Origin: Planctomycetota bacterium | GTDB taxonomy: Bacteria > Planctomycetota > UBA1135 > GCA-002686595 | Length of the DNA: 64,000 nucleotides | Direction: 5' to 3' | Assembly (NCBI GenBank): GCA_012959785.1 | Contig: DUCM01000005.1 | Location: 310,001 to 374,000, forward strand | Part shown: piece after piece, positions 17,256-24,649 of the stretch | Layout of the letters: each line of letters opens with the position of its first letter | Numbering within the stretch: position 1 is the stretch's first letter | Notes under the pieces: generated by a model | Database searches by the model: none | Told to the model about the DNA's origin: nothing | What the model saw: only the letters and a program-made list of their open reading frames with translations | Made by a program: the position numbers and the translations under genes

Positions 17256-17295
17256 CCAGGGGAAGGCGCTAATAGGGTCATGGGCAGAAAAGCGC

Positions 17296-17316
17296 GCCCG
17301 GGGCGGGGACCCGGGC
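17296..17316. terminator. 7-bp GC hairpin between the exported-protein gene and rpoN
   Basis: GCCCGGG (17296-17302) and CCCGGGC (17310-17316) form a perfect stem around a 7-base loop. There is no T run afterwards, so factor-independent termination is doubtful. It lies just upstream of the rpoN promoter candidate. Confidence 0.3.
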
Positions 17317-17330
17317 GGGCCATGCGGGTC

Positions 17331-17336
17331 TATACT
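17331..17336 (+). promoter_or_regulatory. Candidate -10 element for rpoN
   Basis: TATACT, the best -10-like hexamer in the 182-bp gap. No convincing -35 is found 16-18 bp upstream. It would give a leader of about 95 nt before the TTG start of rpoN. Confidence 0.3.
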
Positions 17337-17437
17337 TGAGTTGTAGCCGCTGCGATCCGATGCTCTACCAGCGCCAATGGCGCTGGATTGGTCCCATTCC
17401 TTTCTCCACAAGCCTTTCTCCATAAACACAGCCCGCC

Positions 17438-19048
17438 TTGAGACTCGGCCTCAACCAATCCGTCCGCCTCGATCAGCGACTCGTGCAGTCGCCCCAGATG
17501 ATCCAGGCCATGAAGATCCTGCAGCTCGGTGCGCTGGATCTTCAGGAGCGCGTGGATCAGGAACTGGTGGAGAATCCCATGCTCGAGGAGGAGGGCAACG
17601 AGCCCCCGGAGGAGGGCGCCCCCGAGGCGCCGGCGAGCACCGCAACCAGCGAGGCCGAAAAGAGCCTGGAAGTCGACGCCGCGGCGGTGGACTCCATGCT
17701 CGACGACCTCGAGCGCATCGAACGCGACTTCAGCGACGGCACACGGGCCACCGCCGGCGATGGCGATGAGGGCGACCGCAAACTCGCGGCCCTGGCCAAC
17801 GCTCCCTCCATGCCCCACACCATGGCCGAGGCTCTGCGCGAAGAACTGGCCTTCCTCGACCTGGGCCAGCGCGAGCGCGCCATTGCCGAGTTCCTGATTT
17901 TTTCCCTCGACGAGCGTGGCTACCTATTGCAGTCCGTGGAGGAACTCGCGCATGACTGGCCCCGGGCCTTCTTGAACGGGGATGACGAGCCGCACCAAGA
18001 AAAGAACGGACAGGTCGACCAGGAGGAGGCGACCACTGCAGAAGCTGGCCTTGCGGCGGATGGAGATACCGACGACACTGACGATACCGACGACACTGAC
18101 GAGAACGAGGAAGAGCTCGGCAGCAAAGTCTCGGCGGCCGAGATAAGCGCCGTGCTCCTGCGCTTGCAGGGCTTGATCCACCCGGCCCTCGGCGCCCACG
18201 ATCTGCGCGAAGCTCTTCTGCTTCAGATCGATCACTTCGAGGAACCAGATCCTCTGCTGCGAGCTGTGGTCACAGATCACCTCGGTGATGTGCAGGAAAA
18301 CCGCCTGCCGCGCATCGCCAAGGCCACCGGAGTCACCATCGAGGAACTCAAGGTAGCCCTCGAGCACCTGCGCCGACTCGATCCCTCCCCCGGAGGCGAG
18401 TACGGCGGTACCACGGCCACGGTGATCGTGCCCGATGTCATCGTCGAGTACATCGACAGCGAGTACATCGTGCGCCTCGACCGCGAGCGGGCACCGAGGC
18501 TGCAGCTCTCCTCGACCTACCGCCGCCTGCTCGAGAGCGCCAAGAAGGGCGATGTGGAGCAGGTTTGGCTCAAGCAGCGACTGGAGTCGGCGCGCTGGTT
18601 CATGGATGCCGTGGCCCAACGCCAGAGCACACTCGAACGCATCGCCAGGATAATCTTCACACGCCAACTGCCCTTCCTCGAGAAGGGCCTAGACGCCTTG
18701 CAGCCCCTGCGCATGCAAGAAGTCGCCGACGAGGTCCGCGTGCACATCTCCACGGTCAGCCGCGCGGTGAGCAGCAAGTACGCCCAAACACCCCGAGGCA
18801 TCTTCCCGCTCAAGTTTTTCTTCTCCGGAGGCCTCACCAAGGGCACCGGCGAAGTTAAAAGTCAGATCTCCATCCAGGAGCTGATCAAGAAACTGGTGGC
18901 GGCCGAGGACCCCGGGCGCCCGTTTTCGGACGAGGGCCTGGCAAAGCTCCTCCTCGAGACCCACAACATCCGCATAGCCCGGCGTACGGTGACCAAGTAC
19001 CGCAAGATGCTGAGCATTCCCTCCTCGAGCGTTAGAAAGACCTTCTAA
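17438..19048 (+). CDS. rpoN: RNA polymerase sigma-54 factor
   Basis: 536 residues starting with TTG; the predicted N-terminus LRLGLNQSVRLDQRLVQSPQ followed by MIQAMKILQLGALDLQERVDQELVENP is the activator-interacting region that begins all sigma-54 proteins, which supports this start. An acidic spacer (about 50-110) and a second acidic insert with Asp-Asp-Thr repeats (about 208-228) precede the core-binding and DNA-binding regions. The RpoN box ARRTVTKYRK is at residues 514-523. The protein directs RNA polymerase to -24/-12 promoters and needs AAA+ activators; two lie nearby. efp follows after 49 bp. Confidence 0.95.
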   Translation: MRLGLNQSVRLDQRLVQSPQMIQAMKILQLGALDLQERVDQELVENPMLEEEGNEPPEEGAPEAPASTATSEAEKSLEVDAAAVDSMLDDLERIERDFSDGTRATAGDGDEGDRKLAALANAPSMPHTMAEALREELAFLDLGQRERAIAEFLIFSLDERGYLLQSVEELAHDWPRAFLNGDDEPHQEKNGQVDQEEATTAEAGLAADGDTDDTDDTDDTDENEEELGSKVSAAEISAVLLRLQGLIHPALGAHDLREALLLQIDHFEEPDPLLRAVVTDHLGDVQENRLPRIAKATGVTIEELKVALEHLRRLDPSPGGEYGGTTATVIVPDVIVEYIDSEYIVRLDRERAPRLQLSSTYRRLLESAKKGDVEQVWLKQRLESARWFMDAVAQRQSTLERIARIIFTRQLPFLEKGLDALQPLRMQEVADEVRVHISTVSRAVSSKYAQTPRGIFPLKFFFSGGLTKGTGEVKSQISIQELIKKLVAAEDPGRPFSDEGLAKLLLETHNIRIARRTVTKYRKMLSIPSSSVRKTF

Positions 19049-19097
19049 CTCCCCTCCAGCCCCCCAGCTCCTCCCTCGGGGGAGGGCAGACAAAACC

Positions 19098-19667
19098 ATG
19101 GGCAGCCGCGCCACTGAACTCCGTAAGGGCACCGTCATCGAAAGAGACGGCGACTTGCTCTTGATCACCGACTACCACCACCACACTCCGGGCAACCTGC
19201 GCGCCATCATCCAGATGAAGACCAAGAGCCTGAAGAGCGGTGCCTCTGGCTCGATCCGCGCCAGCTCCTCCGACACTTTTGAGGTGGCCTACCTCGACCG
19301 GCGCGACTGCCAGTTCCTCTACCGCGAGGGCAACGGCGACTGCATCTTCATGGACCAGGAGTCCTTCGAGCAGTTCCCCCTGCCCGCTTCCCTGGCGGAG
19401 GAATCCATGGGCTATGTCAAGGAGAGCGCCACGGTGGAAGTGACCTTCCACGCAGCTCAAGCCATCGGTATCGCCCTGCCGCCCAGCGTGGTGCTCGAAG
19501 TGACCGAGGCCGAGATGGCCGTCAAGGGCAACACCGCCACCAATGTCAAGAAGGGCGCCGAGGTGGAGACCGGTCTCAAGGTCAAGGTGCCCATGCACAT
19601 CAAGGTCGGCGACCGGATCAAGATTAGCACCGAGAGCGGCGACTTCATGGGCCGCATCACGGACTGA
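19098..19667 (+). CDS. efp: Elongation factor P with an atypical loop tip
   Basis: 189 residues with the three-domain EF-P layout: KOW-like N-terminal domain, a central OB domain, and a C-terminal OB domain ending KVKVPMHIKVGDRIKISTESGDFMGRI. EF-P relieves ribosome stalling at polyproline stretches. The loop that normally carries the modified Lys/Arg (PGKG-x-A) reads P31-G32-N33-L34-R35-A36, so the usual modification residue is Asn and an Arg sits two positions later. GGAGGG upstream is a good ribosome-binding site. Clustered with rpoN on the plus strand. Confidence 0.92.
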   Translation: MGSRATELRKGTVIERDGDLLLITDYHHHTPGNLRAIIQMKTKSLKSGASGSIRASSSDTFEVAYLDRRDCQFLYREGNGDCIFMDQESFEQFPLPASLAEESMGYVKESATVEVTFHAAQAIGIALPPSVVLEVTEAEMAVKGNTATNVKKGAEVETGLKVKVPMHIKVGDRIKISTESGDFMGRITD

Positions 19668-19700
19668 TTTCGGGCCAGGAATCGCTATCCTTGGCGAGAA

Positions 19701-21152
19701 TCAAGGTTCGCGCAGGTAGACCAGGACTTCGAGGTCGCGGCCCTGCATATCCACGGGCAGGCGCTGCACCACGCGGCACTCGTCCGCGAGCCAGGTTTCG
19801 AGCACCACGCGATCCTGCTCACTCAACTCCGCGAGCCACTGCGAGCGAATCACCACCCAGATGCGCCGGGGGAACCGATTCCAGCGCAGGGGGCCTTTTG
19901 GGAACCAGCGCGCGAGAGGACTCGTAACCCGCGGACTGCGGGGCTCCACGGTGCGGCCACCGAGATAAATCTCGCCGATCTGCGAGCCCATGCCCAGGAC
20001 CAGATCCCCGGCCTGCCGCTCGCGGTCAATGAACTCGTAAGCCTCGCGCCAGCGCGGCCTTTCGCCTTCGCGAATGGTCAGATAGAACAGCGTCGAGAGG
20101 GCCGCGCTCACCGTGAGCCCGCCGCACAAGAGCACCGCCAGCCCGCGACGGCGGGAGGCTTCGGCCAGGGCATCGAGGGGAGCGAGGGCCAGGATCAGTG
20201 CCCAGGGCAAGAGACAGAAGGCGTACTGCGCCGTCATCAGGGCGAAGGTGGAGATGAGCAAGACCACCCCCAAGCCGATAACACAAACGCTGGCGGCGAA
20301 GAGACCCGGCGCGTTGCGGGTGTGCCAGGACCAGAAGCCGCCCAGAAGAGCAGCCACCCCCACGACGGGCGTGAAGAAGTAACCGCAGGTCAGAATCAGG
20401 TGCACGGGCCCCGCCAGCAGATCGGCGGTGGCTTTTTCCTGCACATGATTGAGGATCGAAGTCCAAAGCCAGTGAGCCGGCACCACCCCCCCCACGGCAG
20501 CCAGGACCAGCAGCACCCGTGCCGTGGCGCCAAAGCCGCCGCCGGGAGAAGCGCCCCGCCCACGCACGGCGATCGGCGCCAGGGCCAGGGCCGGCACCAC
20601 CAAAGCGGCGGTGGGATGGAAGGCTGCCGCCGCTGCCGCGGTGGCCAGGCCCAGGATCGCCCGGGGCGCATTGCCGCCCCACAAGCCCCGCAGGGCAAGG
20701 CCACTGCCCACCAGGGAGAGGGCCATGGCAAAGGTGTAAAAGCGCGCCGTCTGGGACCAGAAAATGTGCCACGAGGAGAGCGCCAGGAGCAAGGCCACCC
20801 AAGCCGCCCGACGCCGGCCAAAGGTGCTCGAAAATGCCCAATAGGCCAGGGGTACGCAGAGCCAGCCTCCCATGGCCGGCAGGATGCGCAGGTTCCAGGC
20901 GCTCGTCTCGCCGCCCAGCAACCCCACCATGGCGCGGATCCCCATGTAGCCGACGGGATTCCAGAAATCCCCGCGCTCCAGGGCCACGCCCCAGTCGGCC
21001 ACGGTGAAGGCCTCGTCGATCCAGAGGCTCCACTCCCCCAGGGACCACAGGCGCAGAAAGCCCACAATCAGTGCCGCCAGCAGGACGAAAGCCGGCCCAG
21101 GGGCTAATTGGGGGCCCGAGGGGGCTGTGGTGGGGGCAAAATCGTCACGCAT
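19701..21152 (-). CDS. GT39-family-like membrane glycosyltransferase
   Basis: 483 residues and about ten to eleven membrane helices. The first periplasmic loop has WSLWIDEAFTVADWG, matching the acidic catalytic motif of GT-C enzymes such as PMT/ArnT and the bacterial 'glycosyltransferase family 39' proteins. The C-terminal 120 residues are soluble (RWREAYEFIDRERQAGDLVLGMGSQIGEIYLGGR), as in this family. It would use polyprenyl-phosphate sugars at the periplasmic face. It converges with efp (33-bp gap) and is divergent from the PEGA lipoprotein gene. Confidence 0.8.
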   Translation of the reverse strand: MRDDFAPTTAPSGPQLAPGPAFVLLAALIVGFLRLWSLGEWSLWIDEAFTVADWGVALERGDFWNPVGYMGIRAMVGLLGGETSAWNLRILPAMGGWLCVPLAYWAFSSTFGRRRAAWVALLLALSSWHIFWSQTARFYTFAMALSLVGSGLALRGLWGGNAPRAILGLATAAAAAAFHPTAALVVPALALAPIAVRGRGASPGGGFGATARVLLVLAAVGGVVPAHWLWTSILNHVQEKATADLLAGPVHLILTCGYFFTPVVGVAALLGGFWSWHTRNAPGLFAASVCVIGLGVVLLISTFALMTAQYAFCLLPWALILALAPLDALAEASRRRGLAVLLCGGLTVSAALSTLFYLTIREGERPRWREAYEFIDRERQAGDLVLGMGSQIGEIYLGGRTVEPRSPRVTSPLARWFPKGPLRWNRFPRRIWVVIRSQWLAELSEQDRVVLETWLADECRVVQRLPVDMQGRDLEVLVYLREP

Positions 21153-21326
21153 GGCATCGCTTACCGGCGAGCAGCACCACCAGCCGGGTTCATCCTCCAA
21201 AACCTCAGCCAGGAAGCCTCAAGCAGACTTCCAAACTCGGTCGAGGAAGGCAACACTTGTCCCATCAGCCCTTGCGGGCTTCCCCGGGATCCAAGACAGC
21301 GCCTCCCACACCAAGGTCCTCACGAC

Positions 21327-21731
21327 ATGCGCCTCGCCCAAACCCTCCTCGCCGGCTGCTGCCTCGCGCTCTCCACTGGCTGCACGACCTACCGCGATTA
21401 TCAGGCGGTACACATCTCCTCGACGCCCCCCGGCGCCGTCGTGCTTGTGGACGGGGAAAGCTCGGGCTTCGCCACGCCCTGCATGTTGGCCCTCGAAAAA
21501 CGGACCCAGGTCGTCTCCCTGGAGAAGCCTGGTTTCCTGGCCGCCGAACGCGAACTGGTGCCCAACCCGAAGAACGACACCTGGCTCTGGAGCGAAGCCT
21601 CCGCGGATCCCCAGACCGCAAACTTCGCCCTCTGGATCAACCTCGATGACTTTGTGGCCCCGGTGCGACGCACTCACGAGCTCGAGGGCGCGCGCATCCA
21701 TGTGCACCTGAAGCGTCTCGCCGACCAGTGA
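21327..21731 (+). CDS. PEGA-domain lipoprotein
   Basis: 134 residues. Lipoprotein signal LLAGCCLALSTGC, then VHISSTPPGAVVLVDGESSGFATPCMLALEKRTQVVSLEKPGFLAAERELVP, which matches the PEGA repeat pattern (S-x-P-x-G-A-x-V-x-V-D-G-x-x-x-G-x-T-P). PEGA domains are small beta modules on surface or envelope proteins. The ATG at 21327 gives the signal peptide directly. The stop overlaps the GTG start of gmhB. Confidence 0.75.
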   Translation: MRLAQTLLAGCCLALSTGCTTYRDYQAVHISSTPPGAVVLVDGESSGFATPCMLALEKRTQVVSLEKPGFLAAERELVPNPKNDTWLWSEASADPQTANFALWINLDDFVAPVRRTHELEGARIHVHLKRLADQ

Positions 21732-22276
21732 ACACAGGCGTCCCACGCCGCGCCGCCTTCCTCGATCGTGACGGCACGATCAATCTCGAGGTCGACTACC
21801 TGAGCGACCCGGCCGAGTTGTGCTTGATCCCCGGTTCGGCGGCGGCCATCGCCCAGTTGAACCGCGCCGACTGGTGCGTCGTGGTGGTCACCAACCAGAG
21901 CGGCATCGCCCGGGGCAAACTCACAGAGGTTGACCTGACCGCGATCCACCGGCGCTTGGACGAACTGCTGGCCGCGGAGGGAGCGCACATCGACGCCTAT
22001 TATCACTGCCCGCACCACCCCGAGTTCGGCGCCTCTGGGGCATGCACCTGCCGCAAGCCCGAGCCGGGGCTCTTCTTGCGAGCTGCCGAGGAGCTCAGCC
22101 TCGACCTTTCAAGAAGCTGGACCATCGGCGACTCCCTACGCGATCTCGAGGCCGGGGTCCGCGCTGGCACCGGCGGCGTCCTGGTTCGAACAGGCAAGAG
22201 CGCTGCCCTCCCCAGCGAGTCCCCCACCAGCTACAGCGCCGCCGATCTGGCTGCCGCGGTGGCGAGCTTGGTCTAG
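21728..22276 (+). CDS. gmhB: D,D-heptose 1,7-bisphosphate phosphatase
   Basis: 182 residues, GTG start overlapping the PEGA gene stop. HAD-family motif I FLDRDGTIN (D13, D15), motif II VVVVTNQSGIARG, zinc-site cysteines and histidine in CPHHPEFGASGACTCRKPEPG, and motif IV TIGDSLRDLEAG. These are diagnostic of GmhB, which dephosphorylates heptose bisphosphate on the route to ADP-heptose for LPS core. Together with lpxH it points to a true LPS. It converges with a GT2 gene. Confidence 0.88.
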   Translation: MNTGVPRRAAFLDRDGTINLEVDYLSDPAELCLIPGSAAAIAQLNRADWCVVVVTNQSGIARGKLTEVDLTAIHRRLDELLAAEGAHIDAYYHCPHHPEFGASGACTCRKPEPGLFLRAAEELSLDLSRSWTIGDSLRDLEAGVRAGTGGVLVRTGKSAALPSESPTSYSAADLAAAVASLV

Positions 22277-22292
22277 CGGCTTTCCTTCCCCG

Positions 22293-23321
22293 CTACTTCT
22301 CGAAGACCCGCTCGATGCGGTACTCGCGCAGGTTGCGGGCTTGGGTGTAGATGATGATCTCCCCCACGAGACCGAAACCGATCACCTGCACGCCCAGCAC
22401 GAGGAGCAGAATGCCCACCAGGAAGAGAGCTGGCAGATAGTCGCCGGCGCTGCCGGTCACAAACCAGTGGAGCAAGAGCGACGCGAGGACTCCAGAACCG
22501 CCGAGGGCGAAGAGCGCGCCCAGGGATCCGAAGAAGCGCAGGGGCTTGAGAGTGAAGTGGGTCAGGAAGACGACACCCAGGATGTCGAGCAGGCGCCGCA
22601 CGTAGACGCCCACACCGAACCAGGCCGCACCGCCCCACTCCTGCATGTGGCGCACGCGCACCTCTTCCACCTGAAAACCCTGGCGATAGACGATCACCGG
22701 CAGGAAACGGTACATGTCGCCGTAGATCGCCATCCCCACGAGGACTTCGCGGCGAATGGCGCGAAAGTAGCAATTCAGATCGTGGAAGGGCGCTCCAATG
22801 ATGCGCCGCATGACCATGTTGAAGAGCGCTGACTGCACGCGGTTGAGCCAGGGATCGATGCGCGGGTCGCGCCAGGGCACGGCGAAGTCGGCGCCGCCAT
22901 CGATGGTCGCGAGCAGGAGGCCGATCTCGTGGGGATCGATCTGTAGGTACTGGGGTGAAGTCACGATGACTTCACCGCGGGCATACTCCAGGGCCTTGGA
23001 AAGACAGGCCGCCTGGCCGAAGGATTGTTGGAAGCCGATCATGCGCAGGGTTCCGGGGCGCTCCCCGGAGAGGCGCAGAGCCTCCTCCCAGGCCGGGCCG
23101 CGGCAACCATCGAAGACCGCCACGCACTCCCAGGTCTTATTCAGGCGATCGAGTTCATCACCGAGGGCAGCCAAGACCTCGCCGATGTGGCCGTCGGCGG
23201 TGAGCACCGGCACCACCAGAGTCACATCCAGCTCCGATCGGGAAGCCTCGGGCACGGCGGCCATCTCGGGCTTGAGAGAAGCGGGCTCAGGCTGAGTCAC
23301 TGGGACCTCCCGGGCTGACAT
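22293..23321 (-). CDS. GT2 glycosyltransferase with C-terminal membrane helices
   Basis: 342 residues. The GT-A fold starts at LDVTLVVPVLTADGHIGEVLAAL; the usual DxD region reads IVTSPQYLQIDPHEI, so the acidic motif is altered, while DFAVPWRDPRIDPWLNRVQS and DLNCYFRAIRREVL follow the polyprenyl-phosphate glycosyltransferase pattern (DPM1/ArnC-like). Two membrane helices near the C-terminus anchor it. The start at 23321 overlaps the upstream paralogue by 35 bp. The pair could form a heteromer in which this subunit is less active; that is inference. Confidence 0.75.
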   Translation of the reverse strand: MSAREVPVTQPEPASLKPEMAAVPEASRSELDVTLVVPVLTADGHIGEVLAALGDELDRLNKTWECVAVFDGCRGPAWEEALRLSGERPGTLRMIGFQQSFGQAACLSKALEYARGEVIVTSPQYLQIDPHEIGLLLATIDGGADFAVPWRDPRIDPWLNRVQSALFNMVMRRIIGAPFHDLNCYFRAIRREVLVGMAIYGDMYRFLPVIVYRQGFQVEEVRVRHMQEWGGAAWFGVGVYVRRLLDILGVVFLTHFTLKPLRFFGSLGALFALGGSGVLASLLLHWFVTGSAGDYLPALFLVGILLLVLGVQVIGFGLVGEIIIYTQARNLREYRIERVFEK

Positions 23322-24357
23322 GCAGAGCGGCGAAGCGGCGGCCCCGTTCGGCCCCGTGCAGGTCGCTGGCCTTGACCGCCAACTCGGCCAGCAGCCCCAG
23401 CAGAAAAAAGTACACAGCGGCCAGGAAGGACAGCAGGAACGCGAGCAGGAAGACCTGGGCCGGACCGCTGCCAGCGCCCGAGGTGAAGCCCGACTGGGTG
23501 GCAATCACAAGGAACACCCCGGATGCCAGGGAGAAGGGCAGGCCAAGGAGAGCGAAGTACTGGAGGGGGCGTTGGGAGAAGGACGAGATCAGTTTGATCG
23601 TCATCAAGTCCAGCAGGACGCGGCTGGCGCGACCCAGTCCGTACTTGCTCTGGCCAAAGCGGCGCGGTCTGTGGTTGACCACAATCTCCTTGACCCGGGC
23701 GCCGCTGCCACGGGCCATGGCGGGCAGGAATCGGTGCTGCTCGGCATAGATGGCGAGGTTCTCCACCACCTCGCGGCGAAAGGCTTTCAAACTGCAACCG
23801 GTGTCGTGGATGCGAGTGCCCGTGACAAAGCCGATCAAGCGGTTGGCGATGCGCGAGGGGATCTTGCGCAGGAAGAGTCCATCGTGTCGGTGCTTGCGCC
23901 AACCGGTGACGATGTCGGCGCCGTCCTGGATCTCGCGCAGGAAGCACGGGATGTCGGCAGGATCGTTTTGCAGGTCGCCATCCATGGTGATCACCACACG
24001 GCCGCGAGCCTGGTCAAAACCCGCAGCCATGGCCGAGGTCTGACCGCAGCGCTTGCGAAACTGCACCACGCGCACCTCGGGCTCTTGGCGCCACAAGTCG
24101 AGCAGCACACCCAGGGAGCCGTCCCGCGATCCGTCGTCCACATAGAGCACTTCCCAGGTGATGCCCAGGGGGCGCAAGGTCGCTCGGATCTCGTCCTGCA
24201 GCAGGCGCAAATTGGGCTCCTCGTCGAGGACGGGCACCACCACCGAGAGTTCAATGCTCGCAGGAGCGCTGTGCGCCCTGGAGGAGCTGTCGGGGTCGTT
24301 GGGAGGCAAAATCTCGCTGGAGTGGCGCGAATCGGGCGTAATGGGGTCGAGGGGCAT
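23287..24357 (-). CDS. GT2 glycosyltransferase, polyprenyl-phosphate sugar synthase type
   Basis: 356 residues. Typical DPM1/ArnC-like features: LSVVVPVLDEEPNLRLLQDEI, YVDDGSRDGSLG, RKRCGQTSAMAAGFDQARG, the metal-binding VVITMDGDLQNDP, and IHDTGCSLKAFRREV. Two C-terminal membrane helices follow. It would make polyprenyl-phosphate-linked sugar, the donor for GT39-type enzymes such as those in this window. The frame extends upstream to 24405, but those codons lie inside the palindromic repeat; the ATG at 24357 is the likely real start. Confidence 0.85.
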   Translation of the reverse strand: MPLDPITPDSRHSSEILPPNDPDSSSRAHSAPASIELSVVVPVLDEEPNLRLLQDEIRATLRPLGITWEVLYVDDGSRDGSLGVLLDLWRQEPEVRVVQFRKRCGQTSAMAAGFDQARGRVVITMDGDLQNDPADIPCFLREIQDGADIVTGWRKHRHDGLFLRKIPSRIANRLIGFVTGTRIHDTGCSLKAFRREVVENLAIYAEQHRFLPAMARGSGARVKEIVVNHRPRRFGQSKYGLGRASRVLLDLMTIKLISSFSQRPLQYFALLGLPFSLASGVFLVIATQSGFTSGAGSGPAQVFLLAFLLSFLAAVYFFLLGLLAELAVKASDLHGAERGRRFAALHVSPGGPSDSA

Positions 24358-24365
24358 GAGAACTA

Positions 24366-24445
24366 GCCCGGATTCTTCCTGCAAACGGGCTCCAAACACA
24401 GCCATTTGCGAAGTTTGGTGGGCGTTTGCATGAAGAAATCCGGGC
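24366..24445. repeat. Palindromic extragenic repeat element, copy 2 (80 bp)
   Basis: Ends GCCCGGA and TCCGGGC are bounded on both sides by CTAG (24363-24366 and 24445-24448), which could be a target duplication. It matches copy 1 at 6990-7086 in the opposite orientation, with about 17 bp missing in the centre. It lies immediately upstream of a GT2 start codon and would add 16 false residues if the longer frame were used. Confidence 0.75.
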
Positions 24446-24487
24446 TAGGTGGGAGCCGGGGCCCAGGGGCTCCCTTCGGCCTTTTTA

Positions 24488-24556
24488 GGCCCCTCTCCTG
24501 GGTCGAACCCCCCAAGAGTTGCCAATTCCCCCCCCCAGGGGGCCGGGGAGAGGGCC
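24488..24556. repeat. Imperfect inverted repeat in the 24358-24649 gap
   Basis: GGCCCCTCTCC (24488-24498) and GGGGAGAGGGCC (24545-24556) pair with one bulged base. The stem could form in either transcript. It is not followed by a T run on the plus strand. It lies between the repeat element and the kinase-like gene. Confidence 0.45.
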
Positions 24557-24559
24557 TGT

Positions 24560-24601
24560 CCCGGAGTCGAGAAGACACAGCCCGGAGTCGAGGAGGCACA
24601 G
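24560..24601. repeat. Two tandem 21-bp repeats upstream of the kinase-like gene
   Basis: CCCGGAGTCGAG-A-AG-A-CACAG (24560-24580) is repeated at 24581-24601 with two base changes. The pair ends about 48 bp before the ATG at 24650, a suitable place for a paired regulator binding site. It may also be a chance duplication. Confidence 0.55.
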
Positions 24602-24649
24602 GCGGGGTTGAGGCCCTGGAGCCTCCAGCATAGGATAGGTTGCTAGAAG

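Noticed and set aside
24358..24405. N-terminal extension of the GT2 gene to 24405
   Set aside because: The 16 extra codons lie inside the palindromic repeat element; the ATG at 24357 is the better start.
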